A DNA stretch of 64,000 bases from Platanthera guangdongensis (taxonomy: Eukaryota; Streptophyta; Magnoliopsida; Asparagales; Orchidaceae), in contig CM077152.1 in NCBI GenBank assembly GCA_039583875.1, positions 20,683,538 to 20,747,537 on the forward strand, in the 5' to 3' direction. This document shows, in pieces, positions 9,225-19,853 of the stretch (position 1 is its first letter; every line of letters begins with the position of its first letter). A program made the position numbers and the translations under genes. The notes beneath the pieces are model-generated. The model had not been told where the DNA came from. It saw only the letters and a list, made by a program, of their open reading frames with translations, and searched no databases.

Positions 9225-10665
9225 GGCACCCCAAGCTCGGCTCGGCCCCAGGTAGACCCGCTGCGCAGGCTCTCATCTAGCTGGCAGGTCCGTAGGCTCG
9301 CCTGTGGGGGATAGGTTTGGTTGGTTTGAGATCTTCATCGGCACCCCGAGCTCGGCTCGGCCCCAGGTAGACCCGCTGCGCAGGCTCTCATCTAGCTGGC
9401 AGGTCCGAAGGCTCGCCTGTGGGGGATAGGTTTGGTTGGTTCGAGATCTTCATCGGCACCCCGAGCTCGGCTCGTCCCCAGGTAGACCCGCTGCGCAGGC
9501 TCTCATCTAGCTGGCAGGTCCAGGCTCGTCTGTGGGGGATAGGTTTGGTTGGTTCGAGATCTTCATCGGCACCCCGAGCTCGGCTCGGCCCCAGGTAGAC
9601 CCGCTGCGCAGGCTCTCATCTAGCTGGCAGGTCTGTAGGCTCGCCTGTGGGGGATAGGTTTGGTTTGTTTGAGATCTTCATCGGCACCCCGAGCTCGGCT
9701 CGGCCCCAGGTAGACCCGCTGCGCAGGCTCTCATCTAGCTGGCAGGTCCGTAGGCTCGCCTGTGGGGGATAGGTTTGGTTGGTTTGAGATCTTCATCGGC
9801 ACCCCGAGCTCGGCTCGGCCCCAGGTAGACCCGCTGCGCAGGCTCTCATCTAGCTGGCAGGTCCGTAGGCTCGCCTGTGGGGGATAGGTTTGGTTGGTTT
9901 GAGATCTTCATCGGCACCCCGAGCTCGGCTCGGCCCCAGGTTAAACCGCTGCGCAGGCTCTCATCTAGCTGGCAGGTTCTGTGGGGGATAGGTTTGGTTT
10001 GTTTGAGTAGGCTCGCCTGTGGGGGATAGGTTTGGTTGGTTTGAGATCTTCATCGGCACCCCGAGCTCGGCTCGGCCCCAGGTAGACCCGCTGCGCAGGT
10101 TTGGTTGGTTTGGCTCTCATCTAGCTGGCAGGTCCGTAGGCTCGCCTGTGGGGGATAGGTTTGGTTGGTTTGAGATCTTCATCGGCACCCCTGTGGGGGA
10201 TAGGTTTGGTTGGTTTGAGCTCGGCTCGGCCCCAGGTAGACCCGCTGCGCAGGCTCTCATCTAGCTGGCAGGTCCGTAGGCTCGCCTGTGGGGGATAGGT
10301 TTGGTTGGTTTGAGATCTTCATCGGCACCCCGAGCTCGGCTCGGCCCCAGGTAGACCCGCTGCGCAGGCTCTCATCTAGCTGGCAGGCCCGTAGGCTCGC
10401 CTGTGGGGGATAGGTTTGGTTGGTTTGAGATCTTCATCGGCACCCCGAGCTCGGCTCGGCCCCAGGTAGACCCGCTGCGCAGGCTCTCATCTAGCTGGCA
10501 GGCCCGTAGGCTCGCCTGTGGGGGATAGGTTTGGTTGGTTTGAGATCTTCATCGGCACCCCGAGCTCGGCTCGGCCCCAGGTAGACCCGCTGCGCAGGCT
10601 CTCATCTAGCTGGCAGGTCCGAAGGCTCGCCTGTGGGGGATGGTTTGGTCTGGTTGGCTTGATTT
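9225..10665 (+). repeat. 115-bp tandem array, copy 1 (partly scrambled)
   Basis: Units begin GGCACCCCGAGCTCGGCTCG and end GGTTTGAGATCTTCATC, with starts at 9225, 9340 and 9455. Period is 115 bp apart from small indels, with 12-13 units. Between about 9944 and 10225 several units are interrupted by extra pieces of the GGGGGATAGGTTTGG segment, unlike the clean array in copy 2. It sits between integrase and the antisense genes. Such downstream arrays are known in Tat-lineage elements and can seed satellites. Confidence 0.95.
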
Positions 10666-10722
10666 GGACAAGGCAGGAAGCGCGTTGGGAATACCAAATG
10701 AAAAATGAAAAAGATGAGACAG

Positions 10723-10865
10723 ACCTCGGCAGGGATAGATCTCGGCAGGGATAGATCTCAGCAGGTATAGATCTCGGCAGGGATAGATCTCGGCAGAGAT
10801 AGACCTCGGCAGAGATAGACCTCGGCAGGGATAGATCTCGGCAGGGATAGATCTCGGCAGGGAAG
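10723..10865 (+). repeat. 16-bp tandem array, copy 1 (also 41168-41310)
   Basis: Nine units of ATCTCGGCAGGGATAG with single-base variants (ACCTCGGC, GGTATAG, GAGATAG), about 60 bp downstream of the 115-bp array. Copy 2 has the same array at 41168-41310 with one variant base changed. Small frames through it on the minus strand (repeats of LPRSI/PAEIYPCRD) are repeat products, not genes. Confidence 0.9.
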
Positions 10866-11231
10866 TCCCCATCAAAGGGATCTAGAGGCGGGGAGGCTTT
10901 CGCCAAAAAGGCTCCCCTCATTGTTCTCGAACAAACAGGCGAGATCGATATGCGACGGGCCAGAGGGGACTCGCGCAGGCTAAAGGGGACGGACCCGTCC
11001 TGAGAGTTCGAGAGTCACGCTTCCGACTGGCCGGTTTCCGCGGGTTCCTGCTGATCCATCGCTAAGGATTTCCTAGGAGGGCCAAGGGCCTTGGCGGGAG
11101 CACACGCCGAAAACATTCAACCACGACAGTTACATCAAACGCATTCACAGATAACAAGACGAGATGTTCGCAAGAAAAACATTTGCATTAACAATACTAC
11201 ATACAGGTACAAAATGATAGCGTCTCGCGCT
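10866..11231. other. Non-coding spacer, probable 3' region of antisense gene A
   Basis: No convincing frame or structure. By position it would hold the 3' untranslated region of the minus-strand gene next to it. The counterpart in copy 2 is 41311-41714. Confidence 0.3.
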
Positions 11232-13324
11232 TTACATAGAGGTGAAGAAGAGAAGCGAGAAGGGGCCCTCAAGGAGACAAACTGTACCCCTCAGAACTCT
11301 CGCTTGAGCTCCCGCTGGAGCTTCCGCCGGAGCTCCCCCGGAGGTCTCGCCACCCGCTGCGGGGGACTTTGAGACATCCGAGGGAGGGGTATCAGGGGCG
11401 CCCAGGGGCTTTGGAATGGGCTCGAAGAGCCATGGAACAAGCTGTTGAGCGGTGATGTCTTTGCCCCTCCCGTCCCAGCAGTCGATGTCGCGCAGCGTCT
11501 TCAGCGTCAACTTTACGGTAGCTTGCGCGTTCCCCTGGAGCAGCTTGTCGATGTCATAAGCCGAGTAATGCTGGCTCTTCAATCTCTCGTCCAACGGAGG
11601 GGCTGCACTCGCCTCAAGGCGCGCGATCTGCTCCCGCAGGAGAACGTTGTCGTATCGGGCCTGAGACAGCTCCTCGCGAAGTGCGGCCTGGGCGGAATCC
11701 TGAACGACGGAAGGTTAGCATAAGAGAAGAGTTAGGGAGGCGAGAACAAGTGATTGAGAGAGGTCTCGCTTACCCCTTCCGCTTGGCGCGAGGATAACAT
11801 CTGCTGGGCCTCGGCCAGCTCCTTGGTCAGAGAGGCCGCCTGAGCCACCGCATCGTCCCTGGCCTTGAACATGTCCTGAAAGTTGCGGTCTATCGTGATG
11901 CTCCGCCGGGCACACATGTGCGCAAGCTCCAGCCCACGCATCAAAGCGCGAGTGGAGTCGTAGGCCAGCAGCCGGGTTGACATCCTATCGTAGACGCTGG
12001 CGTCCTCCCGGCTGTAGAGGCAATACCCTAGGGCGAAAGCTTCGCAGGTGACCTCGTCTCGCTCTGCCCAGCTGGGCAAGAGGGACGAGATCGAGACCTT
12101 GTTGGCGTCAGGGTCCCACTGCAGCAGCGGCTTGTTTTCCGCGTCCAAGCACCTCATGCCGAGGCCAAAGTTGCGATGGCCCCGCGGCACCTCGTCAGAC
12201 AGGGGTTGGCCGGAGGTCCCGGCGGCGGCACCCTCGCTCTCGGCGGCGCCAGGGTCCGAGGGTTCTCGGCAGGAGTCCCGGGGCCGCCCCTGGTGGCCGC
12301 AATCTTGCTTACTGCCTGCAGGACCTCCTCAAAGGAGCGGCCGGCAGGGAGAGGTTGGACGGGCGGTACCACAACAGCCTTGCCCTTCTTGATATCTGTG
12401 GTCTTGGGTCTCTTGATTGGCTGAGGCGCGGGGGCACCAGGCTTTCGCTTCGCGACGCCGCTTGAGGGGGGGAGGCCCGGCTCTTTTCGGCAGGCTTGAG
12501 CAGCGGCTTTCGCAAGAGCCAGCGGGTCCCTAGGAGGTTGACTCCCTCCGGCGCGAGCCTCATCAAAGGGCTGGTGAAGGGGGATCTCGCGCTCTCCTGC
12601 GAAAACAATAGCGATAAGTTCCAACCTTGGAAAAGGCAAGAAAAAGATAAATGAAGGCGAGACTCTACCTTCTCCCGGAAGTACAGAGGAAAGAGAATCG
12701 ACGTCTCGCCGGAGGTAGAGGACGTCGAAGTCCTTGGTTCCGAAGAACTCAAGGAGGGCGCTCTCGCGGGAGCCCAAGGACGGAGGCTTGTAGGCGGCAT
12801 CCTCGTATTGGATGGGGGCTAGGGGTACGTTCCTGAAGTCGCCGGAAACGTAGATGAACCTCTCGCCCCAGTGATGATGCTTGTTAGCGAGATCGATCGT
12901 CTTCAGCAGTTGCCCGGAGAAGAAAACCACGCCTCCTTTCGCGCGGAAAGTAAATAGCTTGCGGAAGATCGGCAAGCTGAACTCGATCCTCTCTGACCGC
13001 ATATAGCATATGAATGCCACGAGAATAGCAACTGAATTCGGGTTCAGCTGCGCGGGAACCACCCCGTAGTACCGGAGGGCCTGCCGCATCTCAGGCCACA
13101 GCGGGAGGCGAAAGCCCACCTCGAAGTGTTCAATAGGGATGGCGAGCTCCCCCTCCCCAGCGGTGTTTACTTTGTCATGATTACCCGGGTTCCGCGCGGT
13201 GAAGCCAGCGGGAACATGCTGGTCTTGATCTGGTTGAACTCTTCCACGGTGAGAGTACAGGAGGGAAAAGATGCTTTTGGAAAGCTTCCGCGCAATTGGA
13301 TCGTCCTTCACTTCCGCCCGGCAT
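11232..13324 (-). pseudogene. Antisense gene A ('putative gypsy type transposon' domain), copy 1, frameshifted
   Basis: Minus-strand counterpart of the intact gene at 41715-43774. ATG 13324-13322. One-base deletions in G runs break the frame near the start (around 13215 and 13265), near 12250 and near the 3' end. The diagnostic domain is readable: FRLPLWPEMRQALRYYGVVP, PNSVAILVAFICYMRSE, LFTFRAKGGVVFF and HHHWGERFIYVSGDF. This matches the Pfam family PF04195 'putative gypsy type transposon' as I recall it. Candidate introns are 12597-12668 (72 bp, length divisible by three) and 11700-11773 (74 bp), both GT-AG on the minus strand. TATA box at 13473-13480. Confidence 0.8.
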
Positions 13325-13472
13325 CACGAAAAAGTTGGAAGGCGAGATCTACGAGAAGAAGGCGAGAGTAAAAACGGCGCGAGAACGGAAGGAGGAGGCG
13401 GAGACAGGCGAGAGCAACAGGAGAGGAGAGAGAGACTGGAATCGGAGAAATGAATGTGGTAGGTGAGCCTCC

Positions 13473-13480
13473 TATTTATA
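13473..13480 (-). promoter_or_regulatory. TATA box of antisense gene A (copy 1; also 43923-43930)
   Basis: On the minus strand the sequence reads CTATAAATAGGAGG, a strong plant TATA box, about 150 bp upstream of the gene A start codon. The intervening leader is rich in CTCTC and TCTCGCC, typical of plant 5' UTRs. Copy 2 has it at 43923-43930. Confidence 0.65.
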
Positions 13481-13859
13481 GAAAATCGTGGTAATGATGG
13501 CTGTTTTCAGAAAGGCGGCGGGGGTACAGCCGGCGCGTCCTAGGTCAGCGGCGCTTCGTTTTTCCCGCCCGAATCTGACAGCGACCGATTGACTAAGTGA
13601 CTGGCGCAAACGTTACGAGATGTCATACGACCGGCAAGGTAGGCGGAAGCGAGGTGGCTCTCGCCACCCCAAAGACCCGGAAAAATAACTCATACGCATA
13701 CAAAAATATTAAAGACCGGGCTATTGCTCTCGCTGAGCGGGAACGCGATAAAATAATAAGCGAATAAAGTGCAGAAACATTAATTACAACTCTAAGCGAG
13801 TAAATAAGGGTACATTAGAGAAGGGAAGGCCTGGGGAAGAGGAGGGGAGGTCTCGCGCT
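13481..13859. other. Intergenic stretch between antisense genes A and B
   Basis: Upstream region of gene A and downstream region of gene B. G+C-rich near gene A and AT-rich near 13680-13800. No frame, tandem repeat or hairpin stands out. Copy 2 equivalent is 43931-44309. Confidence 0.4.
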
Positions 13860-15226
13860 TCAGTATGGCTCCCAGCGCCATTTCCCTTGCTCCCACCGCC
13901 ATTTGCCTCGATCCCGCAGCTTGGTCCGGGGAGGCGCCTGCGGGTTGAAGTAGGACGACATAACACTGCATCCCAGGTCAACCCGGCGAGACAAGTCCCG
14001 GATTCGCTCGATGCACCGTTCGGGTGAGGATCCGGCGGTAGCTCCCCCCGGCCGGTCCATCTCGCCGATAAGGTAATCTCGCTCCAGGGTCTCTAGCCTC
14101 TTCTCCACTGACTGGCGAAACTCTCTTGCCGCAAGGTCGCGGACCCGTTCTCGCCGGATGAGCTTCGACAGAATGGCGGCGACCTTCTTCCCCCGTCTTT
14201 TCGCGCTCCCGGCACCCGTCAGGATCTCCTCCATCTCGTCGGACGAAGGAAAGGGAGAGCTCTTGCCATCTTCTCCCTCTCTTTCTTCTTCTTCTTCTTC
14301 TTCTTCTTCTTCTTCTTCCTCTACCTCAGCGCCAAGCCGCGAGCCCATATCCCCTGTCAAAGGAATCCCCATTTTAGCGGGAGCTAAAGGATAGCTGCGA
14401 TAAAATTTTCGTATACCTTCAGAGTGACGAGGCCCCCGGTCGACGGCAGGCGAGAAGGCCCATCCCCCCCCCCCCTCAGCTCCAAAGAGGAGGTGGATTG
14501 GCTTTCCTTTGCCGGGGGGGGGTAAACTTTGCGGATGGTGATCCCGGCCTGGTCGGGAGCGGGGGAGCGGGTCTCCTCTCCGCTGGAGGGCTAGTGTTTA
14601 ACAATGGCACGGGGATCTCGGCATTATCTCCTCCCGCCAGTAGGGAGGAATCAACCGCATGGGCAGACTGCTTCGCAGTCTTCGCCCCAATCTCCCGGGT
14701 GGCGAGATCTGGAGGTGCGGAAGCCGACGCTGCGAGAAATCAGGTCAGCATTTAAAGATGCAAGTCAAAGGCGAGAGGGGAACCTTTACCAGCGGTGTTT
14801 GGGTCTGGGGGAGGGGCCGCCTCGGGAACCTGTGGTTGATCATCGTGATGGCTAGAGGGTGGATCCAAAGGTTCTCGCGGGGACGCGGCAGCATCAGGAA
14901 CCGTCTCCTGCGAGAGGTGTCACGTTAAAAAAACTGAACAGCTGGTTTTTAGTAATTGGGTATATCAAGCTTACCTTCCGCGGCGAGGGGCCGTCCGCGC
15001 GACTAGGGGTCGGGGTGGGCGGGCTCCTGTTCTCGCGGGACAGGTCCCGCTGAACCACCTTCGCCTTCTTCTTCTTCTTCTTAGGCAGAGAGGGCTCAGC
15101 GACCGACGATTGTCTCGCTAGCCATGGGGCAACCAGGGCGCTGTTAGCCCTAGCTCGCGCCTGTACCGCGTTAATGCGGTCCTGCAGATCCTGCGGAAGC
15201 GGTTTGTCGGCACGCTTGGAAGGCAT
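13860..15226 (-). CDS. Antisense gene B, copy 1: basic/acidic probable nuclear protein, multi-exon
   Basis: Second minus-strand gene of the element. ATG 15226-15224 (MPSKRADKPLP). Proposed exons: 15226-14975, 14907-14790, 14729-14417 and 14353-13860. Candidate GT-AG introns are 14908-14974 (67 bp), 14730-14789 (60 bp) and 14354-14416 (63 bp). Exon 1 holds a nuclear-localisation-like PKKKKKKAKV. The last exon has a run of glutamates (about 14280-14330), a basic AKRRGKKVAAILSKLIRRER and a helical segment, ending KWRWEPY. The first two junctions keep the frame. The third does not in this copy because of poly-C/poly-G length, so that join is unproven. I recognise no catalytic domain. A separate unspliced open frame covers 13860-14372. 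Confidence 0.5.
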
Positions 15227-15299
15227 AGCGAGAGAGGGCGAGAGCTCAGGGGGAGAATGACGACTCGAGGGAAGTATTATGGTCGTCTATCGGCACACA

Positions 15300-15307
15300 T
15301 ATTTATA
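15300..15307 (-). promoter_or_regulatory. TATA box of antisense gene B (copy 1; also 45754-45761)
   Basis: The minus strand reads CCTATAAATATG about 75 bp upstream of the gene B start codon. Placed just inside the 3' LTR, it would start antisense transcription toward pol. Copy 2 has it at 45754-45761. Confidence 0.6.
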
Positions 15308-15419
15308 GGCACCGTACGGCCCACCGAAAGATTCCCTGATGTTGACACGTGCTCAGCGAATATTTTGGGTTGGACATGTCTTTTCGAGCGCGGTGCTAGC
15401 TCAAAAAGAGCGGGGATTG

Positions 15420-16124
15420 TGTACAACCCTATATTCGCTGAGCCAGGCAAGGAGGCACAATGGTCACAGTTGGGTTAGCCGAAGCGTTCTCGCCCTAAGG
15501 AAGATCTCGCCCTAAGGAAGATCCCGCCAAAAGAGGGCGGGAACGATTGCGCCTGATCGTTGAATGAGGGGCCGTGAGCCAAGACCGTCGAGCGCGGACT
15601 GCGCGGAAGCGCTTGCGCCCGAGCTGCACTCCTTTCTCAAAGAGTTCTTCTCGCCTACGCCGGGCGAGAACGCTCGCGCCATGCCCTGGGCAGAAGGGTC
15701 TCGGCACAGCTCTCGCCGAGTGGGGCCCTGGGCCTTAGGAAGAATGTCCTAATTGCCCTCAGGAGAAATTACTTCAGTACCCTCAGAAAAACAGCGGGAT
15801 TCGGCTATTTGCAGACCAACTAGGGGCATTTCAGTAATCTCAAGGCAGCAAAAACTATAAATAGACCCATAAGGGCTCCTTACAAAGCAAGCGATCATTA
15901 TCTCCCAAATTCCAGTGCTTTCTGAGGAGCTCCTAGCCCAGCTTTGGCTTTGGAGGGGAAGCTCTCAGAGATCTTCCGGGTGTGAGGTGGGACCTCCCTG
16001 CTGAGGCAATTGGGTCAGTCTTAGGTCCTTAGAATCCAGCCAAGGGGTGAGACTTGAGAGAAGTAGGTTTTGGCTGCACCCCTTTTTCTTCGAACTTCAG
16101 TTGGGGTCATATTTGGCTTCAACA
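15420..16124 (+). repeat. 3' LTR, gypsy copy 1
   Basis: 705 bp, matching 2653-3354 except for five substitutions and an extra TTC near 15646. TATA box TATAAATA at 15856-15863. It is preceded by the purine-rich AAAAAGAGCGGGGA (15403-15416), the likely polypurine tract, and followed by GGTAA (16125-16129). Confidence 0.93.
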
Positions 16125-16409
16125 GGTAACATTACCAAGACCGTTACCTCCTCGCGCCTATAAATAGCCCCTCATACCTCTCAATTGGGAGGACAACCCC
16201 CGGGGGGACAACCGGCACAGCAGACCCTGCGGACTCAATTTCCCAGTCTGCGTGGCTAAGTCTTTCGGCCTGGTTCCCGGCCTTGGCTTCAGCGACCTCA
16301 GTGGTCCCCTCGGCTTGATCGCGCAGCCCACACCGCCTTGTTCTGCGAGCTGCGAGATCAACAGTCCACGCGGTCTGCCGCCAGGTTCCCCTTTATTTTC
16401 TCATGTAAA
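16125..16409 (+). mobile_element. Outer element 3' LTR, right part (copy 1), with TATA box
   Basis: Continues the LTR broken at 2652. It begins with the target duplication GGTAA, contains the core promoter TATAAATA at 16159-16166, and then aligns with 23934-24187 of the 5' LTR. Clear similarity ends after CTCATGTAAA. The exact LTR end and outer target duplication could not be fixed. Confidence 0.75.
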
Positions 16410-16910
16410 GCAATCTACAAAAGTTCTGGGTTGTAAAAGTGCATCGGTAGGTGAACGTTTGCTTTGAGGGAAGCACCCGCGCGCAGATGTGGACGAAGTG
16501 AAAGCGAGAATGTAGTATGACACGAAAATATGCAACAATTGAAAATACTTTTGATGCTGAAGACTATGAGCGAGAATCTCAATCACCACACAAAAAAAAA
16601 ACATTGTTTGAATAACCTCTAATTTCATTTTCAGCGTCACTTAAAAAAAAACTGGAGGAGGTATTTGCATTGACGGGTGCGTATAGAATACATGGAAATG
16701 TTGAGCTGATGAAGGCGGCAACATGACAAGAGGAGTGGCAGAGAATTTGTCAATATTTCCATTACATTTTTCTTGCATTCTATCAGCTGATCATTATGCT
16801 GCCAGAGCCAAATGGCATTTAAAACTGTCGCCTCACTTAGAATTTTTCAAAAAATTCTTCCTTTTTGCCTCCTAATTTAACATGTGATCTTCGCCATGCC
16901 TCAAAGTTAA
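16410..16910. other. Flank between outer LTR and MITE; no gene seen
   Basis: AT-rich sequence without a supported frame, present in both segment copies (47361 begins the next MITE in copy 2). With 17092-17368 it forms the right end of the duplicated segment. Confidence 0.4.
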
Positions 16911-17091
16911 GGCTCCGTTTGGCACGGTGGTAGCAGTCGTAAACTCACGGGTTAAAACCGTCATTCTTTAAGGATCACCTAACAAACATCATCTGTTTGA
17001 ACATAAAAGTGGATGAAGTTCTTTAGGTGGGCGTTAACAAATGACAATTTAACCCCATGGTCATGACCGCCACCACCATGCCAACAGAGCC
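16911..17091. mobile_element. MITE, 181 bp (copy 1; copy 2 at 47361-47541)
   Basis: Terminal inverted repeats GGCTCCGTTTGGCACGGTGG and, from the other end, GGCTCTGTTGGCATGGTGG. No coding capacity. The flanks are TTAA and ATTA, so a 3-bp target duplication is not exact and the superfamily is left open (hAT- or PIF-like). Confidence 0.65.
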
Positions 17092-17368
17092 ATTAGGAGC
17101 AGAGATGTTAAATATCAACAGAGGCTTCTAAACTATCCTTATAGATAATAATAACGTGGAATTGTACTTCATTATCAAAGCCAATTTCATGACGGAAACA
17201 TCACCCAAAGACAAAATTCATAATGCAGGAATATATGATAGACTGGACTACAGAGAAGAAGAAGAATGCAGGGCTTGCATAAACAAGGACTATACACTAT
17301 TCACATAGTAAACTTATGTTAAACCCTGCTCCCAAAATTAATAGCGGGAAAATCTTCTGTAGCAGATA

Positions 17369-17637
17369 CCAATCTTGTTTTTTTTTATTTTTTGTATTTT
17401 TGAATTTTAAGTCCCAATGTTTTCATTTGAAGAAAGTGATAAACATAAAAGTTGTAGATCTCATTGAATCTACAACTTTCACGTTGACCATTTTTTGATT
17501 TGAAACCGTTTAGCGTCCCAATTTGGGCCCGAAAAAAGACACGCATGGAACGTGTCGTCGGTACAAATTTTCGGCGTGACTTTTTTTGGGGCCCAAATCG
17601 GAGGTCTAAACTGTTTCAAATAAAAAAGTGTTCAACA
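17369..17637. other. Transposon-like inverted repeats at the copy 1 breakpoint
   Basis: Begins exactly where copy 1 stops matching copy 2. It contains a hairpin GTTGTAGAT/ATCTACAAC (about 17451-17478). A second inverted pair is CCGTTTAGCGTCCCAATTTG and, inverted near 17590-17615, CAGTTTAGACCTCCGATTTG. This looks like the end of an unidentified DNA element that runs into the gap. Confidence 0.5.
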
Positions 17638-18137
17638 NNNNNNNNNNNNNNNNNNNNNNNNNNNNNNNNNNNNNNNNNNNNNNNNNNNNNNNNNNNNNNN
17701 NNNNNNNNNNNNNNNNNNNNNNNNNNNNNNNNNNNNNNNNNNNNNNNNNNNNNNNNNNNNNNNNNNNNNNNNNNNNNNNNNNNNNNNNNNNNNNNNNNNN
17801 NNNNNNNNNNNNNNNNNNNNNNNNNNNNNNNNNNNNNNNNNNNNNNNNNNNNNNNNNNNNNNNNNNNNNNNNNNNNNNNNNNNNNNNNNNNNNNNNNNNN
17901 NNNNNNNNNNNNNNNNNNNNNNNNNNNNNNNNNNNNNNNNNNNNNNNNNNNNNNNNNNNNNNNNNNNNNNNNNNNNNNNNNNNNNNNNNNNNNNNNNNNN
18001 NNNNNNNNNNNNNNNNNNNNNNNNNNNNNNNNNNNNNNNNNNNNNNNNNNNNNNNNNNNNNNNNNNNNNNNNNNNNNNNNNNNNNNNNNNNNNNNNNNNN
18101 NNNNNNNNNNNNNNNNNNNNNNNNNNNNNNNNNNNNN
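17638..18137. other. Assembly gap, exactly 500 N
   Basis: A run of exactly 500 N, a typical fixed-size scaffold placeholder; the true gap size is unknown. Open frames drawn through it are meaningless. Confidence 0.99.
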
Positions 18138-18952
18138 ATAGGGGCGATCTAGAAACAAAAGGAGGCGGAACCTTTGCCTCGTGGCGGGATGCAGCATAAG
18201 GGAAATGAGGTGAACAATAGGAAGCAGAATGTGTGGAGACCCAAATTCTGGACTCTTCAACTGAATTAAGGATCGTACAATAGTTTTGAATAAAAAGGGT
18301 CACAGTTCACCAGAAATGTAAAGTACAAAGAATATACACCAAACTTTTATTTCATTATTACTTTATTCGTTACATGATCATTACAAGAAAATAAATACTT
18401 TTTTACAATAATACACGTGGAACCGGTACATCTAGCTCTATGCCAGTCCCGGGCTTCAATATTGTCTTACCAGTTCAGCTGTCAAGATCTTGTGTATTCT
18501 GCTTGGGGTTGTCCTGCTGCCTAAACAAAATATGTCCACTCTTGGTTAGTCATAAAAAGTATGACTATGTGAGAACAGTATTTCGTGAAACAGTTATACA
18601 TGCAAATAAGGGAAATGATAACAATATGCATACAGTACAATAAATCAATGATCACTTGATTATTCTAACACTAATTCTTAAATTACCCCTTAATTTAGTA
18701 CATAAAATGGGAAATACTCTGCGATGCAAATTTGAATTTGGTCCCGCCCCCGAAGAGCGTAATTGTAGGCCACCCCTACTGGTCAATCCATCAGTGGATG
18801 CCTCCACATCATCGGATTCGAAGCCATCACATTTCCCTATGTAGAGGTTTAAATGAATTTTATCTTGTCGTAAAAACAGAAATTTTGAATAAAAAAAACT
18901 GATCCCCTCAGAAATCTGTATCGCTTAATTGTCCCCGCGCCCACTTTATTTA
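18138..18952. other. Unassigned, AT-rich; possibly a minus-strand retroelement end
   Basis: On the minus strand there is a short readable stretch (SDDVEASTDGLTSRGG, about 18780-18830). Further along that strand is a 3'-UTR-like region with AATAAAAG. No domain recognised. Confidence 0.25.
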
Positions 18953-19172
18953 GGCTACATTTGTTTCGGCGGTGGCGGGTCGATCCGGTGGGTGGAAACG
19001 GAGTGTTCGAAACGGAGGGGGAGGTGGCTGCTCCAAATAGAGTTTTTTGGGGCGTTTCTCAAGGCAGGCTGGGTAGGAAACTGAGCAAACGCCGTCAGAG
19101 GTTCATTTGTTTACCCTCCTTCCGGTGGCGTTGCCCAAAACGGAGCAGCGAAACGCCCAAACAAATAGAGCC
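18953..19172. mobile_element. hAT-like MITE, 220 bp
   Basis: Ends are GGCTACATTTGTTTCGGCGG and, inverted, GGCTCTATTTGTTTGGGCG. The 8 bases outside are TTTATTTA on the left and TTATTTTA on the right, an imperfect 8-bp target duplication as hAT elements make. Non-coding. Confidence 0.6.
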
Positions 19173-19798
19173 TTATTTTAGCGATATATCATTAGTAAAA
19201 TGATGGGATGACGGTGTTCGGCAATGTAGGATGCAAACTCGGCGAGATGACGGGAGAAGTCATCCGAGACAACAATGCAGAATAGAGAGAAGATAATCTC
19301 TGGAGGTGAAAGTGAGGGTCGGTAGCTGCAGGGTGAGGATTCAAGCACACACGCCTCTCTTCTGTAAAATCCCCCTTGCTCAGTTTGCGAAGCGACTTTG
19401 AAGAAGATAGAAATCTCACAAAGCACTCTCAAGGATCGCCAAAATTTCTTCATTTCACTCCTCTGGACGAATAGGTGGAACCACAAATAGGGAGGGAGGA
19501 GCGTTGGGTGGGTTTTAAAAGGGAACAAAATTCCTCTTCCATTAGGACTTGGAAATAGAGGTCCATTTCTTGGTGAGGATTGATTCTCAATTATCTAAAA
19601 GTGTATATTTTTTTATTAAAAAAAATATAAAAGAATGAAATTAGTGAACTCAAATAGATTAGTCACAAATTAATATGAACCGTGAAATAGATACTGTCTA
19701 TGTGAACTCAAATAGAGACGATTCTTATACTTTTTAAAGGGCCTCAAGTATATATATAATATATATATATATATAATATATATATATTATATATAATA

Positions 19799-19853
<55 letters not shown>

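Larger units (their letters stand above)
2653..16124 (+). mobile_element. Tat-type Ty3/gypsy retrotransposon, copy 1 (13.5 kb)
   Basis: Complete LTR element bounded by TGTACAACCC...GGCTTCAACA LTRs (2653-3354 and 15420-16124) and a perfect 5-bp target duplication GGTAA. Order on the plus strand: gag, protease, RT, RNase H, a second archaeal-type RNase H, integrase, a 115-bp tandem array, a 16-bp array, two antisense genes, a polypurine tract and the 3' LTR. The extra RNase H and the antisense genes downstream of pol are marks of the Tat (Tat/Ogre/Retand/Grande-like) lineage. The two LTRs differ by five substitutions and one 3-bp indel, so the insertion is young. Confidence 0.95.
1..17368. repeat. 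Large direct repeat, copy 1 (17.3 kb)
   Basis: Bases 1-17368 match 30507-47818 almost base for base. The offset is 30506 at the start and changes only at small indels. Both copies carry the same nested gypsy insertion with the same target-site duplication and the same LTR-to-LTR differences, so the copying came after the insertion. The match ends at 17368/47818, just after the shared AGCAGATA. The left end lies outside the window. Differences are mostly homopolymer lengths, one tandem-array rearrangement and scattered substitutions. Confidence 0.95.

Noticed and set aside
9225..10665. CRISPR-like regular repeats
   Set aside because: The repeats are head-to-tail without unique spacers, lie in a plant retrotransposon, and have no cas genes nearby.
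10487..10921. 144-codon minus-strand frame (also 40932-41366)
   Set aside because: Mostly a translation of the 16-bp and 115-bp arrays.
17500..18303. Frames of about 170-220 codons on both strands
   Set aside because: They consist almost entirely of the 500-N gap.
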